Shown piece by piece: positions 1 through 10,100 of a stretch of 64,000 nucleotides of DNA. Made by a program: the position numbers and the translations under genes. The notes beneath the pieces are model-generated. The model saw only the letters and a list, made by a program, of their open reading frames with translations. It had not been told where the DNA came from and searched no databases. Source of the DNA: Cohnella sp. CFH 77786 (GTDB lineage: Bacteria > Bacillota > Bacilli > Paenibacillales > Paenibacillaceae); the NCBI RefSeq assembly GCF_019400745.1, contig NZ_WJIB01000014.1, positions 62,001 through 126,000 on the forward strand, given 5' to 3'. How positions within the stretch are numbered: the stretch's first letter is position 1; each line of letters opens with the position of its first letter.

Positions 1-1
1 G

Positions 2-169
2 GGCGTCGTCACTTATCCGGCTACCGGAGGATGGCTGACGGCCATTCCCAATTTGGGAACACGCAAAATCCTGACGCTCCCCGTAACCTTGAATGCCGGC
101 AACAACACGATCCGATTTACCAAAGGCACGACCGGTTACGCCGAATTGGATTACATCGAAATTAGATAA
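2..169 (+). CDS. C-terminus of a secreted protein with a carbohydrate-binding module (CBM6/35-like), cut by window edge
   Basis: The open frame enters from outside the window and stops at TAA 167-169. The visible 55 residues include GGWLTAIPNLGT and, near the end, NAGNNTIRF, TGYAELDYIEIR. The pattern Leu-x-x-Gly-x-Asn-x-Ile-x-(F/L) followed by a terminal Asp-Tyr-Ile-Glu-Ile strand is the usual end of beta-sandwich CBM6/CBM35 modules. These modules terminate many Paenibacillus glycoside hydrolases. The catalytic part lies upstream and cannot be seen. The assignment rests on this tail only; another galactose-binding-like beta-sandwich is possible. Confidence 0.7.
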   Translation, partial: GVVTYPATGGWLTAIPNLGTRKILTLPVTLNAGNNTIRFTKGTTGYAELDYIEIR

Positions 170-180
170 GACGCTATTAA

Positions 181-333
181 CAGAGCCCTTTCGCAAGAAA
201 ATTGGCCGGCTCGTATCTGTTGACCGACCCGAAGGAAGAATTATCCGTCGTGTATATGCAACAGATGCTGCCAAGCATGGAGCCGTATATCCATCCCCGG
301 CTGCGGGCCGTTATTTACGGAGCCTTGGATTGA
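181..333 (+). pseudogene. Decayed C-terminal fragment of a beta-lactamase-related serine hydrolase
   Basis: Frame 1 is open from just after a stop codon (178-180) to TGA 331-333 and has no usable start or Shine-Dalgarno site. It reads FARKLAGSYLLTDPKEEL followed by SVVYMQQMLPSMEPYIHPRL and RAVIYGALD. The run Gly-x-x-x-x-x-Asp-Pro-Lys-Glu-Glu-Leu, then a Val-Tyr-Met-x-Gln strand and a final Tyr-x-Ala-Leu, is the characteristic end of class-C beta-lactamase/esterase EstB-type proteins. The catalytic SxxK and YxN regions are missing. It starts 11 bp after the upstream CBM gene, so a deletion probably joined the two. This is a remnant rather than a gene. Confidence 0.6.
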
Positions 334-365
334 CATTCCACAACGAACTCCGATACCTAGCTTCG

Positions 366-1175
366 CTAACGGAAGGCTGCTGGATCCATGGGATCGGCAG
401 CCTTTTTCTTTCCCCTTCGATAGGCGGAAGGGCTTTTCCCGAATCGCTTGCGGAACAGGGCGGCGAAATGGTTATAGTTCTGGAAGCCGACGTCATACGC
501 CGCTTCGGTCGCGGTTCGCCCGGCGTGCACCATCAATAGCGAAGCCTGCTCGAGCCGCATCGCGTTCAGCGTATCCAGCACGGAACGGCCGGTTTCGGCT
601 TTGAAGAGATGGGAGAGCCGGGAAGCGGACAATCCGACGGCCGTCGCCAGATCGTTCACGGTGAGCGGTTCCCTCATGCGCGCGCTGAGCATACGCATGA
701 CCTGGCTCACCCTCGGATCCAGCCGTTCGGTCAGCTGCTCCGCGGCAAGCAGCAGGATGCTGCTCAGCTGATTCTCGCACAGCTCCTGCCAGTAGCCGCC
801 CCGCTCGCGGGAATCCCTGATCAAGGTACGGAAAATATGCAGCACGCGCCGCTGCAGGGCGCCCGGCGGCATTTTGCAGATAAGCACTTCCTCGTCCGGC
901 AGGAGTCCCGCTTCCGGCAGCCCGAGAAAATGGGCCCACATGAAGTGCCAGATCTTACCCGGCCGTGTCCCGTACGCATGGGGCACTCCTTTGCGAAGCA
1001 GGCCGATTTCCCCCGGGCCGCAGCTTAATTCGCCCGCTGGCGTCCGGAAGTACCCTTCCCCTTCCAGCGTGTACACGATCAGCCAGTCCTCCATGCCCTC
1101 CGGACGTTTGATCCCGTAGCTGTCGTTCTCGCGGAAATGCCCGGTTATGATCCTCCGGTGCGAATGGCTCTTCAT
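366..1175 (-). CDS. AraC family transcriptional regulator
   Basis: This 269-residue regulator has an N-terminal cupin-like sensor half (about residues 1-150, with a typical GEGYFRTPAGE strand-turn and HAYGTRPG) and a C-terminal double helix-turn-helix (about 165-260: LTVNDLATAVGLSASRLSHL, then TEAAYDVGFQNYNHFAALFR and KRFGKSPSAYRR). Such proteins usually sense a sugar or related ligand and activate nearby genes. I chose ATG 1175-1173 because GGAGG lies about 9 nt upstream; an in-frame TTG at 1202 has no such site. It is divergent from the PhyH-family dioxygenase gene across 183 bp, so that gene is its most likely target. The ligand is unknown. Confidence 0.9.
   Translation of the reverse strand: MKSHSHRRIITGHFRENDSYGIKRPEGMEDWLIVYTLEGEGYFRTPAGELSCGPGEIGLLRKGVPHAYGTRPGKIWHFMWAHFLGLPEAGLLPDEEVLICKMPPGALQRRVLHIFRTLIRDSRERGGYWQELCENQLSSILLLAAEQLTERLDPRVSQVMRMLSARMREPLTVNDLATAVGLSASRLSHLFKAETGRSVLDTLNAMRLEQASLLMVHAGRTATEAAYDVGFQNYNHFAALFRKRFGKSPSAYRRGKKKAADPMDPAAFR
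373..411 (+). terminator. Rho-independent terminator (+)
   Basis: AAGGCTGC (373-380) pairs with GCAGCCTT (397-404), followed by a T-rich tract on the + strand. It would end transcription arriving from the CBM gene. It lies inside the 3' end of the oppositely oriented araC-type gene, where it encodes that protein's last residues. Confidence 0.6.
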
Positions 1176-1358
1176 TCCCTCAACCTCCGACAGGAATACC
1201 AAACTCTCATTCCCTTACAGATTAAGTCCTTCCCGAAAATTCGTCTACCTGATAGCAGAATCCAACCAGTTTGAAGCATGAATGAGACTTCCGGCTGTCT
1301 CCTCGAAGACGTACGATAGAAGCAACTCGCGAGATCACTTTGTAAAGGAGCGGTTCCC

Positions 1359-2162
1359 ATGTCGCCGAAGCTTCAGGCATTGACGCCGGAGCAATTGCAG
1401 CAATTCGAAACCGAGGGATATTTGATCGTGCAACGCGTCTTCCGGCCGGAGGAGATCGAAGAGATCCGCGCGACGTTCGATGAAATCGGCCAAACGGCGG
1501 TGCCGGGCTTCTTCGAGCCGGTGATGGACGCGGATACGGACGATCCCCTGAAGCGGTATCCGCGCGTGATGCACCCGCACCGTTTCCATCCCGTGGCCAA
1601 GAAATACATGCTGCATCCCGGCGTGCTGGCCATCCTGAACGAATTATACGGAGAGGAAGCGCTGGCCGCCCAAAGCATGTTCTACTATAAGCCGCCGGGC
1701 TCGCGGGGCCAAGCCCTTCATCAGGACAACTTCTACCTGAAGGTGGAGCCGGGGAACTGCATCGCAGCCTGGACGGCCATAGACCGCTGCGACGAAGAGA
1801 ACGGCTGCATGCTGCTCGTACCGAAGACCAATCGTTATGAAATCGTCTGTCCCGAGGTCTCGGATGCCGAAGAATCGTTCACGACCCACTACGTGAAACC
1901 GCCGAAGGGCGAGAAGCCGGTCCCGGCCGTGATGGAGCCCGGCGACGTCCTGTTTTTCAACGGCAATCTCATACACGGTTCCTACCGCAACAAATCGAAG
2001 GAAAGGTTCCGCCGGTCTTTTATCTGCCATTACGCGAACGCAAGCGCGACCCAAATTTCGCATTGGTACAATCCGCTCTACCGTGCCGACGGTACGACGT
2101 TGGAGCTGGAGAGCAATCCGGACGGGGGGCCTTGCGGCATTGAAACTCCGGCCTATCATTAA
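1359..2162 (+). CDS. Phytanoyl-CoA dioxygenase (PhyH) family Fe(II)/2-oxoglutarate oxygenase
   Basis: A 267-residue protein with the double-stranded beta-helix metal site: H121-x-D123 in ALHQDNFYL and the distal H206 in NGNLIHGSYRN. Arginines follow in ERFRRSF, where the 2-oxoglutarate carboxylate is usually held. Length and motif spacing fit the PhyH family, which hydroxylates small molecules or secondary metabolites; the substrate cannot be read from sequence. AAAGGAG at 1344-1350 precedes ATG 1359 with good spacing. The gene is divergent from the AraC regulator, suggesting ligand-controlled expression. No other pathway gene is adjacent. Confidence 0.9.
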   Translation: MSPKLQALTPEQLQQFETEGYLIVQRVFRPEEIEEIRATFDEIGQTAVPGFFEPVMDADTDDPLKRYPRVMHPHRFHPVAKKYMLHPGVLAILNELYGEEALAAQSMFYYKPPGSRGQALHQDNFYLKVEPGNCIAAWTAIDRCDEENGCMLLVPKTNRYEIVCPEVSDAEESFTTHYVKPPKGEKPVPAVMEPGDVLFFNGNLIHGSYRNKSKERFRRSFICHYANASATQISHWYNPLYRADGTTLELESNPDGGPCGIETPAYH

Positions 2163-2296
2163 TCGAGGAACGCGCGACCCCCGCCTTCGCGTTCATATGT
2201 CGTGGTGGGGCATGACCGGCATTCGGCGGCGGACCGGCGATGAAACGGACATGGAGGTAATAATCTATCCCGTAGCTTGGTCCGCCGCCCTGTGCG

Positions 2297-2449
2297 ATGA
2301 CGACCGAGGAGCTTGCCGGACGGATGAACGAATTCAGCGACCGCGGGGAGCAGTCCTTGTTTCTGCTGCAGCTGGCCCGAGAATTGTGGAGCGAAGCGCT
2401 GGTAAGCATAACCCGAATGCATAATCGGGCTCCGGCGGGGACAAGGTAA
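2297..2449 (+). CDS. Possible small protein, 50 residues
   Basis: An ATG-initiated frame in the 325-bp gap between the PhyH and spore coat genes. It encodes a compact helical-looking peptide (MTTEELAGRMNEFSDRGEQS, then LFLLQLARELWSEALVSITR). The hydrophobic and charged pattern is amphipathic and the codons look ordinary. I see no clear Shine-Dalgarno site directly upstream (the nearest purine run is the GGAGG of ATGGAGG about 40 nt away) and recognise no family. The rest of this gap shows no other gene. It could equally be a chance frame. Confidence 0.25.
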   Translation: MTTEELAGRMNEFSDRGEQSLFLLQLARELWSEALVSITRMHNRAPAGTR

Positions 2450-2487
2450 TTCCCGGAAGTCCCAATACGACCATTCGAGGTGATCCC

Positions 2488-3081
2488 ATGCCTTACGGCG
2501 CGCACGAAACGATGGAAACGCACGAGATTCTGTCGGAGAAAATCAATGCCATTTGCCACTTCAACCTGTACGCCCAGCAAGCGAAGAATCCCCAGCTTCG
2601 CGACATGATCGTCCGTCACCAGCAGGATGCCATTCGCTCTTACAATGAGATGGTGAACTACACGCATGCCTACACAAGTACACCGACTGCGCCCTCGATG
2701 TCCAACATGACAAACGCGACCCCGCAGCAGATCCAGTACGGCCTGCACAATCCGCAGCCCGTGGGACCGGTGACCGGCACCGCCCTGGGAGATCGGGAGA
2801 TCGCGACGGCATTGCTGATCTGCCACAAGAACGGAGCGAGCAACGCGATGCGGGCCGCGCTCGAATGTGCCGATCCGAACCTTCGCCGGATGATGATCAA
2901 CAGCTCCGTCGCTTGCGCGGACCATGCGTTCGAAACGTTCCTCTTCATGAACCGGCAAGGGCTGTATCAGGTCCCCACGATGAACGATCAAACGGCGAAA
3001 ACGTTCATGCACAGCTACCAGTCGTATCAGCCGGCCAATTATGGCGGCCCGGGCGGCGGCACGATGCGTCCCGTTATGTAA
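2488..3081 (+). CDS. CotF-like spore coat protein
   Basis: A 197-residue protein with two four-helix-type halves rich in His, Asn and Gln (HEILSEKINAICHFNLYAQQ near the start; HAFETFLFMNRQGLYQVPTM near the end) and a short Gly/Pro tail. This matches the CotF family of Bacillales spore coat proteins, which assemble on the spore surface; no enzymatic role is expected. A perfect GAGGTGATC Shine-Dalgarno site lies just upstream of ATG 2488, and a terminator follows at 3098, so it is probably monocistronic. In B. subtilis, coat genes are read by mother-cell sigma factors; I did not identify such a promoter here. Confidence 0.85.
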   Translation: MPYGAHETMETHEILSEKINAICHFNLYAQQAKNPQLRDMIVRHQQDAIRSYNEMVNYTHAYTSTPTAPSMSNMTNATPQQIQYGLHNPQPVGPVTGTALGDREIATALLICHKNGASNAMRAALECADPNLRRMMINSSVACADHAFETFLFMNRQGLYQVPTMNDQTAKTFMHSYQSYQPANYGGPGGGTMRPVM

Positions 3082-3097
3082 TACGGTTTCTAAATAC

Positions 3098-3138
3098 CTC
3101 CCTATGAAGCGGTGTCATCCTTCATGGGGAGTTTTTTT
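3098..3138 (+). terminator. Rho-independent terminator after spore coat gene
   Basis: CTCCCTATGAAG (3098-3109) pairs with CTTCATGGGGAG (3120-3131) apart from one mismatch, followed by seven T residues. Confidence 0.85.
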
Positions 3139-3337
3139 GGTTATTCGGCAAAGTATATAATCCGCACGTCTCTGTTCCTAGAGGACGACGAACTCGTTAT
3201 GGCATGTCGCGAAGTATACTTTCGTCCCTCGATATCCGCTTCTTTACTACCTTCGTGTCATATGGAAGGATACTCTCCCGGTGCTATGCTATTCAGCAGA
3301 ATAGAAGAAAATCTTTTCATGGATGGAGCGTTGAAGA

Positions 3338-4087
3338 ATGACGGTAAAAGGGAAAGTGGCCTTGGTATCGGGAGGAGCCAGAGGGATCGGGGCGGCGGCG
3401 GCGCTCGCCCTCGCGGAGCAAGGAGCGAAAGTGATCGTGAACTACGTCGAACAGGAAGAGGCCGCACAGGACGTGGTCGCCCGGATCACGGGCCAGGGGG
3501 GTCAAGCGGCTGCGATCCGCGCGGACGTCCGCGATCCGGAGCAGGTCGGACGGATGGTCGCGCAGACGGAAGCGGCTTTCGGGGCGGTCGACATTCTGGT
3601 GAGCAACGCCAATATGGCGTTCGCCATGAAGCCGCTGCTGCAGATGGAGTGGGAGGAGTTCTCGCAAAAGCTGAACGACGAAATGAAAGCCGCATTTGCT
3701 TTGACGCATGCAGTCGCCCCTGCTATGATGGGACGTAAATACGGGAGATTGATCTATATTTCCAGTTCGGCCGCCGATCTTCCCACGCCCTATTTAGCTG
3801 CGCACGGATCGGCAAAGGGAGCTTTGAACGCCTTCGTCAAATACGTCGCGCAAGAGCTCGGCCCTCACGGCGTGACCGCCAACGCGATATCGCCGGGGCT
3901 CGTGCAGACGGATGCGTCCCGGTATACGCCCGAAGCGGTCAAGGAGCAGATCGCGATGGCAACGCCGCTTCAAAGAGTGGCCGTTCCCGGCGATATATCC
4001 GGTATCATCGCTTTCTTGGCAAGCGAAGAAAGCAGGTTCGTCACCGGAACATGTACGCATGTTAACGGCGGTTTTCTGATGAGATAA
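3338..4087 (+). CDS. Short-chain dehydrogenase/reductase with altered active site (Tyr to His)
   Basis: A 249-residue classical-SDR fold: nucleotide motif SGGARGIG (residues 11-18), VDILVSNAN (84-92; usually NNAG), Ser tract ISSSAAD (141-147) and C-terminal SPG and VNGG elements, as in FabG/FabL-type reductases. At the catalytic YxxxK position it reads H156-G-S-A-K160, so the proton-donating tyrosine is replaced by histidine while the lysine remains. Tyr152 lies one helical turn earlier and might substitute. Known SDRs with this change are often inactive or have altered chemistry, so the reductase activity is uncertain. It ends 15 bp before the LuxR-type regulator and is probably cotranscribed with it. 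Confidence 0.85.
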   Translation: MTVKGKVALVSGGARGIGAAAALALAEQGAKVIVNYVEQEEAAQDVVARITGQGGQAAAIRADVRDPEQVGRMVAQTEAAFGAVDILVSNANMAFAMKPLLQMEWEEFSQKLNDEMKAAFALTHAVAPAMMGRKYGRLIYISSSAADLPTPYLAAHGSAKGALNAFVKYVAQELGPHGVTANAISPGLVQTDASRYTPEAVKEQIAMATPLQRVAVPGDISGIIAFLASEESRFVTGTCTHVNGGFLMR

Positions 4088-4102
4088 CGGAGTTGATCCA
4101 AG

Positions 4103-6166
4103 ATGCAAGGTTCTGATTCTCTCTTGCCGGATTCGCATGGATCTATTAAGGCTGACCTCAGTAGAATCGGGAGCGAGATCGATCAGGTCGAACGGCAGTT
4201 TCTGGTCGGCAGGGAAAGAGAAATCGATTTCTTCCTTCAGCGGCTGAACGCTTCACCGCAAACGGGCGGTATTCTCAACCTGTACGGAACGGGCGGCGTG
4301 GGCAAAAGCTATCTGCTGGATGAATTCCGCAGGCTGTCCACGCAGCGGCGCGCCAAGTTTTTGCTGCTCGACAGCCGCGATTTCGCTCGGACGCCGAACG
4401 ATTTTTGCCTGCACATTTTAAGAATGCTCCGATATCCCTTGCAGAGAACGGATCAAACCGCCCAACCGAATCCTATGATCGATATTTGCCTGGACGCCGT
4501 ACGGGAACGTTCGCGGGAAGAGAAAATCGTGTTCGCTTTCGATACGTTCGAGGAAATGGGCGAGATGGAGTACTGGCTGCGGGAGGATTTCCTCCCCCTG
4601 CTTCCCAAGGAAACGCTGATCATCATTTCGGGAAGATACCCGCTACAAGGCACTTGGGCCTTCTCCCCGGCTTGGCGCCAGCTCATTTTCCGCTTGCCGC
4701 TCTCCGATCTGGATTATTTGTCGGTCAAAGCCTATTTGGAGAAAATGGGAATCGCGCAGGAAGAGACGATGTACCTCATTTGGAACAAAACGAAGGGACA
4801 TCCGCTGACCCTGTCGCTGCTCGTCTCCACGACGCTGGCGCACAGTTTTCACAAAGTATCCAACTCGAGCGGAGACGAGGTTTTCGCCCACGTTGTCCAT
4901 ACCTGGCTCAAGGAGGTTCCGGACGACTCTCTGCGGGAATTGGTCGAAACGGCCGCCGTCCTGCGCCATTTCAACCAGGAATTGCTTTCGTACGTGCTGG
5001 AGAAGCCCGTTCCCACGGAACGGTTTTTGAAGCTCGTGGGACTCTCCTTCATCCGCAGGGTCGACCGCGGCTGGCTGCTGCACGACTTGATGCGGGACGC
5101 CATCTGCTTCGAGCTGAGGCATCGCATGCCCGAGTACTTCGAGAAGCTTCGCAAGCGCTGCATCATGCATTACTATCAGAAAATCAATGAATCCGCCAGA
5201 AAAAAATCGTTGACCTGGGAAAGCGAGGAGTGGATTTACTACGTAGGGGATCAGTGGATCCGAGGGTTCTTCTACCAGCGATCCGCCACCTATTCTTGGG
5301 AACCGCTTCATTCGGACAACTGGGCCGAGGCGGAGCGATATTTCGAACATCGGCGTTTGCACGCCAAAGACACGAAGGTTGCCTTCAACCATCCCGGCTC
5401 GAATGAGATCTACACCTATACGATCACGGCCGAGGAAAGCCTCTACACGCTCAAGCATATCGACCTGAAGGAGTTGTACGAGCTGGATCCCAGCATCGTC
5501 AAGCTCATCCGGGACGCCCAAGGCACGCTGATCGGCTTGTCCGCCATCATTCCGATCAATATCCATACGCTGGATTATTTGAAAACGAAGCCGTTGTCGT
5601 CCTCTTATTTCTCCAGCTTGCCGGAAACCAGACTCAAGGAATTGAGGGTGCCGAAGGATTCCAAAGCGGGATACTTCGTCAAAACGATCGATATCGCGGA
5701 TTTCAGCGATCTGACCATGCGGGAAGCGGCCGGGATTACGTTCATCAACCATATGCTGTCCCCGGGGATTTGCATTGCGGCTCCGCCCGCCAATCCCATG
5801 TTCGAGGACATCCACCTCCGTCTCGGTTGCGAAACGGCCAAAGAGGGCGTTCATTCCGATTACGACGGGGTGACGCCTACTCCGCTGTACGTCATCGATA
5901 CGAGAGGTTATAAACTGCAGGAGTTTCTGAACAAAATGATCGCGTCTATCGGGCTTCCGGAACAACCGGGGCAGGAAGAGGAAAACTTATCGTCGCTGTC
6001 CGAGCGGGAGAAGGAAGTGGTGGAGCTCCTGGTCAAAGGGTACACCAACCTGGAGATCGCGGGCAGCCTCTATCTAAGCGAGGTCACCGTCAAGAAGCAT
6101 TTGAGCAACATTTTCCGCAAGCTGGGCGTCAAGAGCCGGACTCAATTGATCAATAAGATTCGATAG
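4103..6166 (+). CDS. LuxR-family regulator with N-terminal STAND-type ATPase
   Basis: A 687-residue regulator. Residues about 35-250 form a P-loop NTPase ([12 protein letters not shown], Walker A GTGGVGKS at 62-69, followed by a Walker B-like FAFDTFEEM). A long middle region of about 350 residues has no repeat I can recognise. The C-terminus (about 625-687) is a LuxR/GerE helix-turn-helix ([40 protein letters not shown]). This resembles MalT-type signal-integrating activators that bind ATP and an inducer, but the usual TPR array is not obvious. It follows the SDR gene by 15 bp with its own GGAG site. Inducer and targets are unknown. Confidence 0.88.
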   Translation: MQGSDSLLPDSHGSIKADLSRIGSEIDQVERQFLVGREREIDFFLQRLNASPQTGGILNLYGTGGVGKSYLLDEFRRLSTQRRAKFLLLDSRDFARTPNDFCLHILRMLRYPLQRTDQTAQPNPMIDICLDAVRERSREEKIVFAFDTFEEMGEMEYWLREDFLPLLPKETLIIISGRYPLQGTWAFSPAWRQLIFRLPLSDLDYLSVKAYLEKMGIAQEETMYLIWNKTKGHPLTLSLLVSTTLAHSFHKVSNSSGDEVFAHVVHTWLKEVPDDSLRELVETAAVLRHFNQELLSYVLEKPVPTERFLKLVGLSFIRRVDRGWLLHDLMRDAICFELRHRMPEYFEKLRKRCIMHYYQKINESARKKSLTWESEEWIYYVGDQWIRGFFYQRSATYSWEPLHSDNWAEAERYFEHRRLHAKDTKVAFNHPGSNEIYTYTITAEESLYTLKHIDLKELYELDPSIVKLIRDAQGTLIGLSAIIPINIHTLDYLKTKPLSSSYFSSLPETRLKELRVPKDSKAGYFVKTIDIADFSDLTMREAAGITFINHMLSPGICIAAPPANPMFEDIHLRLGCETAKEGVHSDYDGVTPTPLYVIDTRGYKLQEFLNKMIASIGLPEQPGQEEENLSSLSEREKEVVELLVKGYTNLEIAGSLYLSEVTVKKHLSNIFRKLGVKSRTQLINKIR

Positions 6167-6269
6167 CGTGCCGCATCGCCGGCCGCCGCGCTTGTTGTGC
6201 TATTTTGGAAACATCGATTAGAAGCGGTTCCGCGTTGGCGAGGATGGCTGTCACAAGGAGGAAGCATTC

Positions 6270-6719
6270 TTGAAATGGCTTGTTTTGATTCACGTTTTAT
6301 CGGCGATCGTCGGCATCGGTCCGACCTATTTCGGACACGTTCTGTTCCGGAAACGGCAGCAAGTCGGGGAGTTGCGCAAGTCCCTGGAGCTTTTTCAGCT
6401 TCTGAATTACTTTCCGAAAACCGGGGGTACTCTCGCCGTCGTCACTGGCTTGCTGTTGGTGTGGCTGGACGGTTGGAAGTTCTCTTCGTTCTGGATATTG
6501 GCTTCCCTTGTCTTGTACGTCGCGATTCAGGTGATTGCCGTGGGCATGCTGGGACCGGTCGCGGCCAAGCTTCACCAAGGGCTTAGCCGCCCGGAGCTCG
6601 AAGCTGCGCACGAGCTTCCCCGGGAGTCCGGCCTGCTCCTCGCCAAAGCCGGCCGGCTGTATTATGCCGCTTCGGCATTGGGCGTGCTGCTGTTCGTTCT
6701 GATGATCTTGAAGCCGTAA
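6270..6719 (+). CDS. DUF2269 family integral membrane protein
   Basis: A 149-residue protein with four hydrophobic segments (starting WLVLIHVLSAIVGIGPTYFG, then GTLAVVTGLLLVWL, FWILASLVLYVAIQVIAVG and YYAASALGVLLFVLMIL). The initial Leu-Val-x-x-His-Val-Leu-Ser-Ala and Gly-Pro-Thr-Tyr-Phe pattern is typical of DUF2269, a family of unknown function. Start is TTG 6270 because AAGGAGG at 6255-6261 sits 8 nt upstream; no ATG is better placed. Reading direction matches the preceding regulator, but the 103-bp gap leaves operon membership open. Confidence 0.85.
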   Translation: MKWLVLIHVLSAIVGIGPTYFGHVLFRKRQQVGELRKSLELFQLLNYFPKTGGTLAVVTGLLLVWLDGWKFSSFWILASLVLYVAIQVIAVGMLGPVAAKLHQGLSRPELEAAHELPRESGLLLAKAGRLYYAASALGVLLFVLMILKP

Positions 6720-6784
6720 GCCGGCTGATCATTCCCGATATTTCCCATCCCTTCTTCGCCGCGTTCGCCAATGCCGCGGAGTAG
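6719..6784 (+). pseudogene. Tiny remnant of a LacI-family regulator
   Basis: In the frame overlapping the DUF2269 stop codon, the sequence reads RLIIPDISHPFFAAFANAAE and then TAG. The string (L/V)-I-x-P-D-I-S-x-P-F-F-x-x-x-x-x-x-x-E is the hallmark start of the ligand-binding domain of LacI repressors. No HTH upstream and no continuation downstream are visible, so only about 20 codons survive. LacI regulators often sit beside arabinan genes such as the one that follows. The rest of the gap to 7,100 contains a terminator and an AT-rich stretch likely to hold the promoter of the arabinan gene. Confidence 0.45.
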
Positions 6785-6913
6785 CACGCTCCGGATGGAA
6801 ACCGAAGACCGGCCCAGGTATCACCGCCAGGGAATGGAAAAAGTTGATAAGTCAACGAATCGAGTCTAATCCTTTGTTCACGAAACCGTTCAGGGTTTGC
6901 CAACAGGCTGAAG

Positions 6914-6937
6914 CCGCTCAAACGAGAGCGGTTTTTT
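6914..6937 (+). terminator. Rho-independent terminator (+)
   Basis: CCGCTC (6914-6919) pairs with GAGCGG (6926-6931), followed by TTTTTT. It separates the DUF2269 region from the arabinan hydrolase gene. Confidence 0.75.
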
Positions 6938-7138
6938 CGCTTTTCCGCAAGTTACCAAAAACTTATACCAAATGATTAAATTATTTCATTTTTATCGAAA
7001 GTATTCTTCTTTATGATTCATTATAACAGCGCTTTCATGCCGACTCTCGAAACAAATCGGGAAAGGGGGGATCGATAAGAATTTCGGCACGAACGTAACG
7101 GGAACAAAGATCACCTTACCAGAGGAGGCTTGAACCCA

Positions 7139-10100
7139 TTGCTAAAGCACCAAAAGGTTGTTGCGCTTTCCCTGATCTTTTCGATGGTATTCGGATGGTT
7201 TCCGGGAGCTGTCCCGGCGCGTGAGGCCGCAGCCGCAGCGGACCATGGCCTGATTTTGCATTACGACATGAAAACGACGGCGACGAGCAGCGGTCCGTTC
7301 TTGGTAAAAGACGTTGCAGGAAACGCCGTAACGTTCGACGGCATATTCCGGAATCCGGAGAACGGCGGCCATGCGGCGAACGATGCGGCCGGATACGTTA
7401 CGTTTAACGGGGGCGGCCCCAGCTCCGGCAGCGCCTACATCGAAATTCCGAAGGGCAGCGACGGCAGCGATGTGCTCTCGGGTATAAACGAGGTTACGGT
7501 ATCAACCGTCGTGAACTGGACGAATGACGGCGTGAATCGTTGGATTTTCGGTTTCGGAACGGTTCTGGCTCCCGAAACGAATAAATATTTCTTCGCCACG
7601 CCGCGCCACGGCATCAGCGGCCAGAATCCGGTCGCGGCCGGCATATCCAAGCAGGGCTGGCCGAACGAGGCGCTGATCAGAGGCGCGACCGATTCCTTCC
7701 TGACGCCGGGGGAATGGAAGCAGGTAACCGTGACGATGTCGGAAGCGACAGATACGCTCGCGCTATACGTAGACGGCGTCAAAATCGCTTCCGGCTCGGC
7801 GAAGGGAATCAAGCTTTCGGAGATTATCGATCCGGACGCCGGATATTCCGGATTTTTGGGGAAATCCATCTTTACGAACGACAGCTATTTGAAGGGCAGC
7901 ATTGCCGATTTCCGTGTGTATAACGGCGCATTTACGGATCAGGACGCGGCGGATCTGTTCCATAACGAGGGCGTCACGCTGATTCAAAACGTCCGTGAGT
8001 TGACCATCGAAGATGCGGCCGGCAAGCTGGATATGGATCAGTATGTAAGCCCAGGCGACACGGTGCAGACGGTGACGCAAAATTTGAGTCTGCCGACAAC
8101 GCTACAAAGCGGCGTCACGGTCGCCTGGACGTCCAGCCGCCCGGATATTATCTCGAATACCGGCGCGGTCACCCGTCCGCAGCAGGAGGATGTGGAGGTT
8201 CAGCTTACCGCAACGCTCTCCTATCAGGGATTGTCGGGTACGGCGGTATTCCCCGTCATTGTCCTGAAGGCATTCACCGACCAGCAGAAAGCCGATCTGG
8301 ATGCCGCCGCCCTGGCGATCGCTGCGGATCGGGTGAAGGGACACCTGAGATTGGATACGACCGGCGCTAACGGCTCCGCGATTACCTGGACGTCCAGCCG
8401 CCCCGACATCATCAAGGGCACGGCCGATGCGGCCGGCGATCCCCATCGATTGGGATGGGTGACGCGGCAGGACGCCGATACGCCCGTGACCTTGACGGCA
8501 AACGTAACGAACGGCGGGGCATCCGCCCGGAGAACGTTTGATGTCACCGTAGTCCAGGCTCCGGAGCAGAAGGAATACGATAAATACTTTTTCGCTTACT
8601 TTACGGGCGAGTACGAGGGCGGAGAAGAAATCTCCTTCGCCGTCGCCGAGGATCCGCTGAAATGGAGAGCGTTAAACAACGGTCAATCCGTCCTCCGGTC
8701 CACGATGGGCGAGAAAGGGCTGCGGGATCCCTTTGTCATTCGCTCGCCTGAGGGCGACAAATTCTATTTGCTCGCGACCGACCTGAAAATGGGCGAAAGC
8801 ACCGACTTCGATCAGGCGCAAATCACCGGCAGCCATTCCATCATGATCTGGGAATCGGACGATCTGGTGAATTGGAGCGAGCAGCGCATGGTCGAGGTTG
8901 CGCCGAAGAACGGCGGCAATACGTGGGCGCCCGAGGCTTTCTACGACGAGCAAACGGGTGAATACGTCGTATTCTGGGCCTCGTCGATCAAGAACGAAGA
9001 TACGTACGGCGATTACAACGGCAGGCCGAACGGCCAATACAACGTCATGTATTACGCCACGACGCGCGACTTCCGCAGCTTTTCCGAGCCTAAGGTGTTC
9101 ATTGACGAATCGTTGCCGACGATCGATACGACGATGATCAAGGATAACGGCACGCTGTACCGATTCACCAAATCCGAGGTCAACTACAAGGTTTACGCGG
9201 AGAAAGCGCCCGGCATTTATTACGACAAAGACGGCATTGCCGACAACGGCTTCCAGTACGAGCCGATCGCCGGCACGCGAAGCGGCAACCAGGGCTTGAT
9301 CGGCCATGCAGGAAACAACGAAGGACCGACGGTCTTTAAAGATCTTCATAGCGACAAATGGTATATGTTCCTGGATTCGTGGCCGTATCATGTGCGTTAT
9401 GCGACGAACCTGGAAGACGGCGCCCAATGGGTGAACAACCTGCTGCCGGATAACGCCTACGCGCTTCCGCCGGGGCCGCGCCACGGTACGGTGATTCCGA
9501 TCACGGACGCCGAGTATGAAGCGCTGAATGCCAAGTATGGCGTTCCGGGTCCGCAGCCGTCCGCCGGGCCGGTCGTGCATTACAGCTTCGACGCTGCCCA
9601 AGGGTCTGTCGTGCCCGATATGTCGGGCAACGAACACGATGCCGCGCTGGTAGGCGGAGCTACCATCAATCCGTCGGATCGGGTCGGCGAGACCGGCGGC
9701 TCCGTCGAGCTCGACGGCGTCTCCGGTTATGTCGAGCTTCCCCGGAATCTGATTCGCGATCTGAACCTGGAGAAAGCGACCTTTGCAACCTGGGTGAAGA
9801 TGGATAAGAATCAGGCGAATCAGCGAATTTTCGAGTTTGCCTCGGAAACCGGAAGGACCGTGAACCGGAACACGATGTACTTGAGTCCTCGGGGCGATTC
9901 CGGCAAACCGGAGTTTGCCGTCGTGACGCCGTTCACGGAGAAATTCGCCAATACGTCGGCGCTGCTCGGCGCGAATTACAAATATGCGCTGCGAAGCGCC
10001 TCCGCGATGCCGGAGCAGACCTGGCAGCATGTGGCGGTTACGATTGACGGCTTTCATGCGGTTTTCTATCTGAACGGCGTCCCGGTTGCGACGAGCTCCA

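Noticed and set aside
373-411. Hairpin as the terminator of the AraC gene
   Set aside because: The T-tract is on the + strand and the hairpin lies inside the AraC coding region, so it cannot end that transcript normally.
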